In this document: positions 16,669 to 25,189 of the stretch, piece after piece
Position numbering within the stretch: the stretch's first letter is position 1
Layout: each line of letters starts with the position of its first letter
Assembly (NCBI RefSeq): GCF_024296925.1
Contig: NZ_CP101125.1
Location: forward strand, 3,660,501-3,724,500
Direction of reading: 5' to 3'
DNA length: 64,000 bases
DNA from: Pseudomonas nunensis
GTDB lineage: Bacteria; Pseudomonadota; Gammaproteobacteria; Pseudomonadales; Pseudomonadaceae
Position numbers and translations under genes: made by a program
Notes under the pieces: generated by a model
Database searches by the model: none
Seen by the model: the letters and a program-made list of their open reading frames with translations, nothing else
What the model was told of the DNA's origin: nothing

Positions 16669-18528
16669 ATGCATGATCATCATTCGGAAAAAATTCGCCT
16701 GGAAGCAGTACAAGCCCTGGAATGGCTGAAAACCGCAGAGTCGGAAAACTTCGACCGGATCTGCCGCCTGGCCGCCGCCTATTTCAAAGTCCCTACGGTC
16801 CTGATTTCGCTGGTGGAGAAAGATCGCCAGTGGTTCAAGGCGCGAATCGGTTTTGACCGGGACGAAACCCCTATAGACCAGTCGTTCTGCGCTTACGCCA
16901 TTTGCGAAGCCGAGGTGCTCCACGTTCAGGACGCTTCACGCGATCTGCGTTTTTGCGCCAACCCGCTGGTGACTGCGCCCGACGGTATCCGCTTCTACGC
17001 CGGAGCCCCGCTGCGCACCCGGTCGGGACACGCCATCGGCAGCCTGTGCATCATCGACAAAGAACCCAAGCAGCTCAGCGATGACGAGCGCCTGGTGTTG
17101 CAGGATCTGGCAGAGATGGTGATGGCGCAGATCGAACAACGGCAGCTCACCGACTGCCATGACCCGGTCAGTGGCCTGCCCAATCAGCGGCGGTTTTTTG
17201 CCGACCTCCATGATTTGGGCCTGCAAGCCGGTACGGAACAACGGGTATTGGTGCTGATCGATGCCCTCGATTCGCACCGACGCCATGAAATGGCTTTGGA
17301 GCTTGGGGCCGGTGCGCTGCAGTCGATCATGCTCGATATTGCCCTGCACCTGAAAAAAAGCCTGGTGGGTATCAGCTGTGCGTACCACGTCAATGATCGG
17401 CAGTTCTGCTTCATGTTGCCGGCCACGATGCCAGACTATGAGTTGTTCGTTCACCGACTGATCGACCGCTTGCGCTGCATGACGCAATCGGACAGCGCCC
17501 TGACCAGTCCTTCGCCGCGCGCCGGCATGGTGATCTTCGATCACGATGCGCAGTCCCACGCCGACCTGTTGCGCAAGGCCATGCACGCCGTGGAATCGGC
17601 CCGTCAGGCCAACACCTATTGGGGACTCTATGATGTCGCGCGGGACTGCGCGTGGCGTCGCGCGTTTGCGCTGGCCAGGGACGTCGACCGCGCGCTGACC
17701 ACGGATCAGATGTACCTGATGTTCCAACCGCGTTTCAGCCTGCTGGACGGTCGTCGGATCAGCGCCGAAGCCTTGCTGCGCTGGAACCATCCGCAATTGG
17801 GCGCAGTGTCCCCGGCAGAGTTCATTCCGGTGCTCGAACGCAATGGCTTGATTCAGCGGGTTACGCATTGGGTGATTGATCAAACGCTGAGCACGATGGC
17901 GCTTTGGGACGATGTCGAATGCCGGGTTTCGATCAACCTCTCACCCAAGGATTTTGATGACCAGGACATCGGGGAAATTCTCAGGCTCGCCTGCAAGCGC
18001 TTCAACATCGAGCCGCATCGTCTGGAAATCGAAATCACCGAGGGCGAATGGATCCGGTCCAACCCGCATGTGATCCAGCAACTCAAGGGAATACGCGAGC
18101 TGGGCATGGACGTGGCGATCGATGATTTCGGCACCGGCTACAGCAACTTTGCCTACTTGCACGAAATCCCGGCCAACATAATCAAGCTCGACAGGTCGAT
18201 TGTGACGGACCTGCCTGGCAGCCTGCGCAACCAGATCATCGCCCGCTCCATTCTGCAACTGGCCAGGGACCTGGGTTACCGCACCGTCGCCGAGGGCATC
18301 GAGGATTTCCAGTGCCTGGCGCTGATTTCCCACTATGGTTGCCACGAAGCCCAAGGCTATTTTCTGTCCCGGCCCCTTACGCAGATGCAGTTCATGGCAC
18401 AAGGACAAAAGAGCCGTTGCTTGCTGCCCGTCCAGCTTCTGGAGAATGCGCCGCTGGAGCAGCGGATCCCGGGAGCCCTGTGCCAATCCGTCGAACCCGC
18501 GGAGGCGCCGCAGTTGGCGCTGCGCTGA
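16669..18528 (+). CDS. GAF / degenerate GGDEF / EAL c-di-GMP phosphodiesterase
   Basis: 619 residues from ATG 16669 (AGGAG six bases upstream). The N-terminal GAF domain (about 15-165, including FKARIGFDRDETPIDQSFCA) is of the cytosolic small-molecule or redox-sensing type. A central GGDEF-like domain (about 175-335) has lost the signature: the position reads VNDRQF. The C-terminal EAL domain (about 350-600) keeps EALLRW, NLSPKDF, EITEGEW, DDFGTGYS, IKLD, EGIED and QGYF, so the metal and catalytic residues look complete. Predicted to degrade c-di-GMP under GAF control, with the GGDEF domain perhaps binding GTP. No transmembrane segments. It converges with deoC one base apart. Confidence 0.9.
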   Translation: MHDHHSEKIRLEAVQALEWLKTAESENFDRICRLAAAYFKVPTVLISLVEKDRQWFKARIGFDRDETPIDQSFCAYAICEAEVLHVQDASRDLRFCANPLVTAPDGIRFYAGAPLRTRSGHAIGSLCIIDKEPKQLSDDERLVLQDLAEMVMAQIEQRQLTDCHDPVSGLPNQRRFFADLHDLGLQAGTEQRVLVLIDALDSHRRHEMALELGAGALQSIMLDIALHLKKSLVGISCAYHVNDRQFCFMLPATMPDYELFVHRLIDRLRCMTQSDSALTSPSPRAGMVIFDHDAQSHADLLRKAMHAVESARQANTYWGLYDVARDCAWRRAFALARDVDRALTTDQMYLMFQPRFSLLDGRRISAEALLRWNHPQLGAVSPAEFIPVLERNGLIQRVTHWVIDQTLSTMALWDDVECRVSINLSPKDFDDQDIGEILRLACKRFNIEPHRLEIEITEGEWIRSNPHVIQQLKGIRELGMDVAIDDFGTGYSNFAYLHEIPANIIKLDRSIVTDLPGSLRNQIIARSILQLARDLGYRTVAEGIEDFQCLALISHYGCHEAQGYFLSRPLTQMQFMAQGQKSRCLLPVQLLENAPLEQRIPGALCQSVEPAEAPQLALR

Positions 18529-18529
18529 C

Positions 18530-19213
18530 TCAGTAGCCCTCGCCCGCCGCCAGTGCTCCACCGATGATCGCGATGCCGGAGCTGCTGCCCAGACGGGTCG
18601 CGCCGGCCTCGATCATCGCCACGGCGGTCGGGTAATCGCGCACGCCGCCCGAGGCTTTCACGCCGATGATCGGGCCCACGGTGCGGCGCATCAGGGCCAC
18701 GTCTTCGACGGTGGCGCCGCTGCGGCTGAAACCGGTGGAGGTCTTGACGAACGCGACGTTCAGCTCGCGGCAGATCTCGCAGGCCTTCACTTTTTCCGCG
18801 TCAGTGAGCAGGCAGGTTTCCAGGATGACTTTCAACGGCACATTGCCGCAGGCCTGTTTGACCTGGGCGATATCGTCCTGAACCTCGGCGAACAAACCGT
18901 CCTTCAACCAGCCGATGTTCAACACCATGTCGATCTCGCCCGCGCCGGCGGCAATCGCTCGCTCGGCTTCAAAGGCCTTGGTGTCGCTCAGCCCGGCGCC
19001 CAGCGGGAAGCCAACTACCGCGCAAACCTTGACGCTGTGCCCGGTCAGGCACTGCGCGGCGTGGGGCACTTGCCCGGAATTCACGCACACCGAATAGAAG
19101 CCATGTTCCGCAGCTTCGCGGCACAGGGTGGCGATTTGTTCGCGGCTGGCGTCCGGCGCCAGCAAGGTGTGATCGATGTACTGCGCCAGTGCCTGGGGTG
19201 GGAGATGGGCCAT
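18530..19213 (-). CDS. deoC: Deoxyribose-phosphate aldolase
   Basis: 227 residues, class I aldolase cleaving 2-deoxyribose-5-phosphate to glyceraldehyde-3-phosphate and acetaldehyde. The Schiff-base lysine is Lys157 in FVKTSTGF, the second lysine is Lys186 in GVKASGG, and Asp95 lies in EIDMVLN, matching the catalytic set of E. coli DeoC. ATG 19213 has AGGAG eight bases upstream. It diverges from a DeoR-family regulator, and the intergenic region holds an 18-bp near-palindrome repeated in front of the kinase gene of the same locus. It is the terminal step of the deoxyribose pathway encoded here. Confidence 0.96.
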   Translation of the reverse strand: MAHLPPQALAQYIDHTLLAPDASREQIATLCREAAEHGFYSVCVNSGQVPHAAQCLTGHSVKVCAVVGFPLGAGLSDTKAFEAERAIAAGAGEIDMVLNIGWLKDGLFAEVQDDIAQVKQACGNVPLKVILETCLLTDAEKVKACEICRELNVAFVKTSTGFSRSGATVEDVALMRRTVGPIIGVKASGGVRDYPTAVAMIEAGATRLGSSSGIAIIGGALAAGEGY

Positions 19214-19299
19214 CGCAAAAACTCCTGTTTGTATATTCAAATGCCCCTGCGCCACAATCGAGGATCATTTGCGCAAAAACGTTACAAAACTCACAATTA

Positions 19300-19317
19300 A
19301 TGTTACTTAAATAACAT
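19300..19317. promoter_or_regulatory. Putative deo operator 1
   Basis: ATGTTACTTAAATAACAT is an inverted repeat with one mismatched pair, lying between divergent deoC and the DeoR-type gene. The same core occurs as a perfect palindrome at 23506-23521. Confidence 0.7.
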
Positions 19318-19334
19318 CAACAATCAACCCCGGA

Positions 19335-20105
19335 ATGCCTGTGGACAGTAAAAAAGCCGAGCGTCTCAAGCTGATTCAACAAGCCCTGCAAGACCAGAGC
19401 GCCATTCACCTGCGCGAAATGGCGGCATTGCTGGATGTATCGGAGATGACCCTGCGCCGCGACCTGAGCAAGTACACCGACCATCTGCGCCTGCTCGGCG
19501 GCTATATCACCAAAATCCACGACGGCAACGAACCCGGCGATTACCGCGTGGCCGAACAGGACACCCGGCATGTCGAGGAGAAACGCCGCATCGGCAAACT
19601 CGCCGCGCGGTTTATCCAGCCCGGCGACACGGTATTTTTCGACTGCGGCACCACCACGCCATTCGTGGTGGATTTCATCCCCGACGAGCTCGAATTCACC
19701 GCCGTGTGCAACTCCCTCAACGTGTTGCTCAAGCTCTCGCAAAAACCCAATTGCCACATCGTGGTTTGCGGCGGCACGTTCCATCGCAAGAACCAGGTGT
19801 TCGAGAACACCACTGAAACCGGGATCCTCGATGGCGTGCGCCTGACCTGGGCCTTTGTGTCCGCCGCCGGGGTCAGCCAGGACTTCGGCGTGACCTGCTT
19901 CAACTTCAATGAAGTGGAGGTCAAGCAGAAGGTCCTGCGCCAGGCCCAGCAACGGTTACTGCTGGCCGATCACAGCAAGTTCGACACGGTGCGCACTGCG
20001 CATTTCGCCGCCCTTGAGGATTTCCAGTACGTGGTCAGCGACAAGAAAATCCCCAAGGCCTATCGCGACGCCATCGCCGCCAGCGGTGCACAGCTGATTA
20101 TCTGA
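19335..20105 (+). CDS. DeoR/GlpR-family transcriptional regulator (deoQ-like)
   Basis: 256 residues. The N-terminal DeoR helix-turn-helix is IHLREMAALLDVSEMTLRRDL (about 24-44), followed by a DeoR sugar-phosphate sensor domain with DCGTTTPFVVDFIP and LLADHSKFD. ATG 19335 has GGA immediately upstream; an in-frame GTG at 19341 has better spacing and could be the real start. It is divergent from deoC and overlaps the 3' end of the deoX-like gene by 8 bases. By context it represses the 2-deoxyribose genes through the TGTTA(C/T)TTAAATAACA sites and is relieved by a deoxyribose (phosphate) ligand. In Salmonella the equivalent is deoQ of the deoQKPX regulon. Confidence 0.85.
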   Translation: MPVDSKKAERLKLIQQALQDQSAIHLREMAALLDVSEMTLRRDLSKYTDHLRLLGGYITKIHDGNEPGDYRVAEQDTRHVEEKRRIGKLAARFIQPGDTVFFDCGTTTPFVVDFIPDELEFTAVCNSLNVLLKLSQKPNCHIVVCGGTFHRKNQVFENTTETGILDGVRLTWAFVSAAGVSQDFGVTCFNFNEVEVKQKVLRQAQQRLLLADHSKFDTVRTAHFAALEDFQYVVSDKKIPKAYRDAIAASGAQLII

Positions 20106-21156
20106 TCAGGGCCTGTTGCTCGGCCTTGTTCAGATAACCGGTGGTGACTTTGAACGACGCCGTCTCCCCCGCCGCCAATGCGCGCACATGCCCCTTGGCG
20201 GACTCGGCGCGATAGCCTTCCGGCTCGCAAGTGGCGGGCAAGATAAATGCCGCCACTTGCTGATCGGCGTTGTGCAGGATCCAGCGTGCGGCGTGGTCGA
20301 ATTGGTCGGGGCGATAGCGCGTGTAGAACGCTGCGCCGTCCGGATGACTCAGCAGGAAATGCGCATCGCCATTGGCATCGGCGTGCACGCCGTCGAAGAA
20401 AAACACAATCTCCGGGTCGTACAGCTCCGGACGATCCAGGCAACGGAACTGTTCCGGCTCCAGCGCCAATTGCTCCATGTAGCGGCTCCAGACCGGCGTC
20501 GGCTTGACGTGGGCCGGCACGCTGCTGCGCAACCGCACCTGTTCAAAGCCCAATGGTTCGACAAATCGCGCGCCCTCGACGTAGGCGTAATTCATGTGCG
20601 CCATGTACATCAGGTCCATGGGTTTGCCGGCCAGGTTGGTCACGTGCATGGCGATATCGAACAGGCCTGAATCGGCACGCAACGTGACGCTCGGGCTGGC
20701 CAGATAACGGTCGCCAAAACCCTGGGCGTATTCGTACTCGCCACCCAGGCGCAGGAACGCTCCGGCGCTGTCTTCACCGACTTCCAGCCAGGCACGATCC
20801 ATCGCCGCGCAGGGCATTTCGCCGTGCAGCGGATGGTCGTCCTCGGGCGTCGGGCACCCGTTGCGCAGCAGGCCGCTGTGGAACATGAAACAGCCGTAGG
20901 TGCCGATCACTGTCGGACTCGGTCTGGGTTGGCTAAACAGGTTGCTCATGGTCAGGTCGCAACCGTCGAACACGGCGTCCCAGATCATCTGGCCCTGATA
21001 CGGCAGCACCACCAGTTTTCCGCGGCTGTTGCTCATTTCCAGTGCCAGTACGCCGCTGGGATAAACGCTGGCGCTGACGCTGAATTGTTCGGACTCCAGC
21101 AACGTCTTCGGTGCCTCGCCAAACAGCGCCGGATAAAGATTGATCCGCGTGCTCAT
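20098..21156 (-). CDS. deoX: Aldose-1-epimerase-like protein of the deoxyribose operon (DeoX-like)
   Basis: 352 residues of the galactose-mutarotase-like superfamily (DUF4432 type). Seen are GCFMFHSGLLRNGCPTPEDD with the conserved HGEMP motif, MAHMNYAY, and a C-terminal beta-rich domain. Probably interconverts anomers of deoxyribose before phosphorylation, although DeoX function in Salmonella is not firmly established. Start ATG 21156 overlaps the TGA of the permease gene (ATGA), indicating translational coupling. It is the last gene of the kinase-permease-deoX operon and its end overlaps the convergent DeoR-type gene by 8 bases. Confidence 0.8.
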   Translation of the reverse strand: MSTRINLYPALFGEAPKTLLESEQFSVSASVYPSGVLALEMSNSRGKLVVLPYQGQMIWDAVFDGCDLTMSNLFSQPRPSPTVIGTYGCFMFHSGLLRNGCPTPEDDHPLHGEMPCAAMDRAWLEVGEDSAGAFLRLGGEYEYAQGFGDRYLASPSVTLRADSGLFDIAMHVTNLAGKPMDLMYMAHMNYAYVEGARFVEPLGFEQVRLRSSVPAHVKPTPVWSRYMEQLALEPEQFRCLDRPELYDPEIVFFFDGVHADANGDAHFLLSHPDGAAFYTRYRPDQFDHAARWILHNADQQVAAFILPATCEPEGYRAESAKGHVRALAAGETASFKVTTGYLNKAEQQALIR

Positions 21157-22484
21157 GAGGTCACCGCCGCACCAACGGGTGCCGTTTCGCTGGCGGAATG
21201 ACGCAGGCAACGCACGGCGTAAGCGACGATCACGATGAAGCACAACAACGGCACGCTGTAGGCCAGTTGCATGTTGCCGCCGCTGTAATCGGACAGCAGG
21301 CCCTGGAAGATCGGGATCACCCCGCCACCGACGATGCTCATCACCAGCAGCGAACCGCCGACGCCGGTGTCTTCACCGAGGCCGTCGATGGTCAGGCCAT
21401 AAATGGTCGGCCAGCATGGGCCGAGGAACACGCTCACACCGACCGCTGCATAGACTGCGGTGATGTTCGGCACGAGGATGGTGTAGGCCAGCAACACAAT
21501 GCACAGCACGCCGTATATCGCCAGAACCTTGGCCGGGTGCATTTTGCGCATCAGCACGTTGGCGATCATTTTGCCGATGAAATACGCGGCGAAGGTCGTC
21601 AGCAAAAACCACGACGCGCTGCGCTCGTTCATCCCGCCCAATTGCATGGCCAGGCGAATGGTGAAACTCCACACGCCGACTTGTGCACCGACGTACAGGA
21701 ACTGCGCCAGCACACCGAAAGTGAACCGCTTGTTACTCCACAACCGCGAAAGGCTCTGGCCAAGGCTGGCGGTTTTCTTGGTGGCGGTTTGCACGCCTTT
21801 GCACGCCGGAAAACGGGTGATGGCGATCAGGATGAACATCAACACCAGCACCGCGATCATCCATTTGTACGGCAGCAAGGTGGACTGGATCATTTGCAGT
21901 TGCTGGACCGCCGCATCCGAAGCGCTCATTTGCGTGAGCTGCTCGCGGGTGGCGTCGGTGTCCTTGAACATCACGAAACTGCCGACGTACACCCCGGCCA
22001 TCGCGCCGAACGGGTGGAAGGTCTGGGAAATGTTAAGGCGGCGGGTGCCGGTTTCACGCGGCCCCATCAGCGTCGAGTAGGTGTTGCACGCGGTTTCGAG
22101 GAACGACAGACCCGCCGCGATCACGAACAGCGCCAGCAGGAACATGCCGTATTTGGCGGTGGACGCCGCCGGGAAGAACAGCAGGCAGCCGAACATGTAG
22201 AGCATCAGGCCGATGAGGATGGTGGTCTTGTAACTGAAACGCCGCACCACCAGCGCCGCCGGAATCGCCACGAAGAAGTAGCCGAGGTAAAACGCCGATT
22301 GCACGAACGCGGTCTGGAAATCGCTGAGCAGGAAGGCTTTCTTGAAATGCGCGATGAGCACGTCGTTCATACTCGCGGCCGCCGCCCACAGCGCAAAGAT
22401 GCTGCACAGCAAGATGAAGGCGAACCAGGGCGTGCGGTTCAGGTAGAAACCATCGGGCGTCTGTTGGAGCGGAGGCTTTGTCAT
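21153..22484 (-). CDS. deoP: MFS sugar permease (DeoP-like)
   Basis: 443 residues and about twelve transmembrane helices, of the fucose/glucose-galactose:H+ symporter branch of MFS (FucP-like). Conserved segments include QSAFYLGYFFVAIPAALVVR, FLETACNTYSTLMGP and GPCWPTIYGL. Predicted uptake of 2-deoxy-D-ribose by proton symport. ATG 22484 is preceded by CGGAGAA. It follows the kinase gene by 43 bases and is coupled to the deoX-like gene by an ATGA overlap. The permease assignment to deoxyribose rests on the operon (ribokinase-like kinase, deoC, DeoR repressor). Confidence 0.85.
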   Translation of the reverse strand: MTKPPLQQTPDGFYLNRTPWFAFILLCSIFALWAAAASMNDVLIAHFKKAFLLSDFQTAFVQSAFYLGYFFVAIPAALVVRRFSYKTTILIGLMLYMFGCLLFFPAASTAKYGMFLLALFVIAAGLSFLETACNTYSTLMGPRETGTRRLNISQTFHPFGAMAGVYVGSFVMFKDTDATREQLTQMSASDAAVQQLQMIQSTLLPYKWMIAVLVLMFILIAITRFPACKGVQTATKKTASLGQSLSRLWSNKRFTFGVLAQFLYVGAQVGVWSFTIRLAMQLGGMNERSASWFLLTTFAAYFIGKMIANVLMRKMHPAKVLAIYGVLCIVLLAYTILVPNITAVYAAVGVSVFLGPCWPTIYGLTIDGLGEDTGVGGSLLVMSIVGGGVIPIFQGLLSDYSGGNMQLAYSVPLLCFIVIVAYAVRCLRHSASETAPVGAAVTS

Positions 22485-22527
22485 TGTTGTTCTCCGGGTG
22501 AGCGTTAGGTGGTGAATCGGGTCGGCG

Positions 22528-23454
22528 TCAGGCGTCGAACTGGCGCTGGAATTCAGCGAATGCAGTGGCATCCGGGTAGGAGGTCTGGGTGCCGAGGCCG
22601 GTGACCGAGCAAGCGGAATAGGCCACTGCTTCGAGCATGGCGGCGCGGATATCGCGATCGCGGCTCCAGCGCTGGATGAAGCAACCGATGAAGGCATCGC
22701 CCGCGCCGGTGGTGTCGCGGGCAGCGACTTGCAGGCCGGGAATCTGGAATTCGCCCTCCTCGCCGACGTACAGCGCACCTTTCTCACCGAGGGTCACGAT
22801 CACGTGGCGAATGCCGCTGGCGACCAGGGTTTTCGCGGCTTTCAGCGCGGACTCGGGCGAATCCACGGTCTGGCCGCTGATCAGCGCCAGTTCGGATTCG
22901 TTGGGTACGAGGAAATCCAGTTGCGCCAGGTGCTCGCGGCTCAGGCCGGCCAAGGCTGGCGCCGGGTTGAGCAACACCGGGATGTTGTGTTCGCGACCGA
23001 AGGCGATGGCGTGGTAGACGGTTTCGACATTGATTTCGAGTTGCAGCACGATCAGGGAGCATTGACGCAGGGCTGGCGCAGCGGCGTCGATGTCTGCCGG
23101 AGCCAGGTGGGCGTTGGCGCCTTTGACGATCAGGATGCTGTTGTGGGAATCGGCCTGGACGAAGATCGGCGCCACCCCGCTGGATACGCCGGGGACGCGC
23201 TGCACGTAGCGGGTATCGATGCCGAAGCGCTGGAAATTCGCCAGGGTGTTGTCGGCAAACATGTCATCGCCAACCTTGGTCAGCATCAGCACATCCGCCC
23301 CGAGCTTGGCCGCGGCCACCGCCTGATTGGCACCCTTGCCGCCGCAACCGAGGGCAAACCCCGGCGCTTCCAGCGTCTCGCCCTGGGCCGGCATGCGGTC
23401 GATGTAGGTGATCAGATCCACCATATTGCTGCCGATGACTGCGATCTTGCTCAT
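22528..23454 (-). CDS. deoK: PfkB-family sugar kinase, deoxyribokinase/ribokinase
   Basis: 308 residues of the ribokinase family. The substrate-binding GCGGKGANQAVAAAKLG is at residues 37-52, and the C-terminal PfkB signature DTTGAGDAFIGCF has the catalytic aspartate in GAGD. In this operon it should phosphorylate 2-deoxyribose at O5 for DeoC; ordinary ribokinase activity is an alternative. ATG 23454 has AAGGTGGGA upstream. It is the first gene of the operon and its promoter region contains the perfect palindrome TGTTATTTAAATAACA 50 bases upstream. Confidence 0.85.
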   Translation of the reverse strand: MSKIAVIGSNMVDLITYIDRMPAQGETLEAPGFALGCGGKGANQAVAAAKLGADVLMLTKVGDDMFADNTLANFQRFGIDTRYVQRVPGVSSGVAPIFVQADSHNSILIVKGANAHLAPADIDAAAPALRQCSLIVLQLEINVETVYHAIAFGREHNIPVLLNPAPALAGLSREHLAQLDFLVPNESELALISGQTVDSPESALKAAKTLVASGIRHVIVTLGEKGALYVGEEGEFQIPGLQVAARDTTGAGDAFIGCFIQRWSRDRDIRAAMLEAVAYSACSVTGLGTQTSYPDATAFAEFQRQFDA

Positions 23455-23505
23455 TGCTATCCCACCTTGTGACGGCTTGCCGGACTGGAGTCGGCGTTGT
23501 TGTTT

Positions 23506-23521
23506 TGTTATTTAAATAACA
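23506..23521. promoter_or_regulatory. Putative deo operator 2
   Basis: TGTTATTTAAATAACA is a perfect 16-bp palindrome about 50 bases upstream of the kinase start; it matches the site at 19300-19317 except for one base. The pair defines a two-promoter regulon for the DeoR-type repressor. Confidence 0.75.
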
Positions 23522-23622
23522 TTTGATGTGATTATTCAATCTTTTTTATTGGATTGGTGGACAGGCAAAGACGAGCGGCTTTGCGCAAATGCGTTGCGGG
23601 GCCAAGGCGAACGTGGATCCTC

Positions 23623-24122
23623 TGTGGGAGCGGGCTTGCTCGCGAAAGCGGTGGGTCAGGCGACATCAATGCTGATGGTCCGGACGCCTTCGCGGGCAAG
23701 CCTCGCTCCTACAGGGGGACTGCGGCGAGCATTGATTGGGTGAACGACGCGGAAACACTGTGGGAGCGGGCTTGCTCGCGAAAGCGGTGGGTCGGGCGAC
23801 ATCAATGCTGATGGTCCGGACGCCTTCGCGGGCAAGCCTCGCTCCTACAGGGGGACTGCGGCGAGCATTTATTGAGTGAACGACACAGAACCATTGTGGG
23901 AGCGAGCTTGCTCGCGATAGCGGAGTGTCAGGCAACATCCATGCTGACTGTGCCGCCGCCTTCGCGGGCAAGCCTCGCTCCTACAGGGGGCGGCGGCGAG
24001 CATTGATTGGGTGAACGACGCGGAAACACTGTGGGAGCGGGCTTGCTCGCGAAAGCGGTGGGTCAGGCGACATCAATGCTGGATGTGCTGGCGTCTTCGC
24101 GAGCAAGCCCGCTCCCACAAGG
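23623..24122. repeat. Tandem array of four REP pairs, about 136-bp period
   Basis: The TGGGAGCGGGCTTGCTCGC arm starts at 23625, 23761, 23897 and 24032, i.e. every 135-136 bases. Each REP pair is followed by the same linker (GGGGACTGCGGCGAGCATT, then GTGAACGACGCGG). The whole unit, not just the hairpin, has been duplicated. Arms vary between GGGCTTGCTCGC and GGCAAGCCTCGCTCCTAC types. No gene lies in 23455-24235. Confidence 0.9.
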
Positions 24123-24235
24123 GGATCGGGGGTTATGCATCACACCGTGCAACACTCACGACTGTCGAAATAATTCCCATCCCCGTCGTGCATCTGTTAA
24201 AACCCGTGCTTTCCCCTGTTCGACTGGACTGCTGC

Positions 24236-25186
24236 ATGTTTTCTACCCTCATGAGCCGCTTGGGCCGGCGCTGGTTGCCGTTGTTGTGCATGGCGCTGTT
24301 GATCGTCGGTCTGCCGGTGGGTTGCGGGGTGCTCAAGTACAAAGAGCGCGAGTTGCTGTTTCGTATCGAGCCGGGCACGGCGGGCTGGTATCACGGTTTG
24401 CCGCAGGACGTTCAGGAGTTCGACATCAAGCCTGCCAGCTTCAAGGGCGGTCAAAACCTGCATGCCTGGTGGTGGCCGGCGGCGCGCCGCGATGCACCGT
24501 CGATTCTTTATCTGCACGGCGTGCGCTGGAACCTCACCGGCCAGGCGTTCCGCATCGAGCAAATGCGCGCCATGGGCTATTCGGTGCTGGCTATCGACTA
24601 TCGCGGGTTTGGCCAAAGCAAAGGGGATCTGCCGTCGGAAGCCAGCGTCTACGAAGATGCGCGCGTCGCCTGGGAGCGTTTCACGTCGATGCAACCAGAC
24701 CCGAACAAACGCCTGATCTACGGCCATTCGTTAGGCGGCGCGGTCGCTATCGACCTCGCGGCCGACCTGGCAACCCAGGCGAAAAAAGACCACGTCCCAG
24801 TACCGGTACGCGGGTTGGTGATCGAATCCACCTTCACCACACTGGGCGATGCCGTCGCGCAAGTGGCCGACAGCAACCTGCCAGTGAAATCACTGCCGGT
24901 GCGCTGGCTGCTGTCACAGAAATTCGATTCCATCGACAAGATCACCGACATCGACATGCCGTTGCTGGTGGTCCACGGTCTGGCGGATGCGTTCATGCCG
25001 TCGCGCTTCAGCCAGCAGCTGTTCAATGCCGCCAACGAGCCAAAGCGCCTGCTGCTGATTCCCGGTGGAACGCACAACAACAGCATGAGCCTGGGTGGCA
25101 GTCAGTATCGCCAAGCCATCGAAAACCTGATGAAAGCCAAGCCTGCCCAGGTCGCCGCGGTGAATCGCAGTTCGCCAGAGACGTAA
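24236..25186 (+). CDS. Membrane-anchored alpha/beta hydrolase
   Basis: 316 residues. An N-terminal hydrophobic segment (RRWLPLLCMALLIVGLPVG, about 11-29) is followed by Cys, which could be a membrane anchor or a weak lipobox. The hydrolase domain has LYLHGVRWNLTG (oxyanion), the nucleophile elbow GHSLGG, VVHGLADAFMP (Asp) and GGTHNNS (His), as in the BEM46/serine-aminopeptidase-like group. The catalytic domain is probably periplasmic. The start at 24236 is the first ATG after the REP array; upstream in-frame sequence is repeat DNA. The ribosome site is weak (CTGGAC). It ends 3 bases before the convergent ABC exporter gene. Substrate unknown. Confidence 0.8.
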   Translation: MFSTLMSRLGRRWLPLLCMALLIVGLPVGCGVLKYKERELLFRIEPGTAGWYHGLPQDVQEFDIKPASFKGGQNLHAWWWPAARRDAPSILYLHGVRWNLTGQAFRIEQMRAMGYSVLAIDYRGFGQSKGDLPSEASVYEDARVAWERFTSMQPDPNKRLIYGHSLGGAVAIDLAADLATQAKKDHVPVPVRGLVIESTFTTLGDAVAQVADSNLPVKSLPVRWLLSQKFDSIDKITDIDMPLLVVHGLADAFMPSRFSQQLFNAANEPKRLLLIPGGTHNNSMSLGGSQYRQAIENLMKAKPAQVAAVNRSSPET

Positions 25187-25189
25187 GTT

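Noticed and set aside
23623-24122. Possible CRISPR array
   Set aside because: Units are 136-bp REP pairs with conserved linkers, not short direct repeats with unique spacers, and no cas genes are near.
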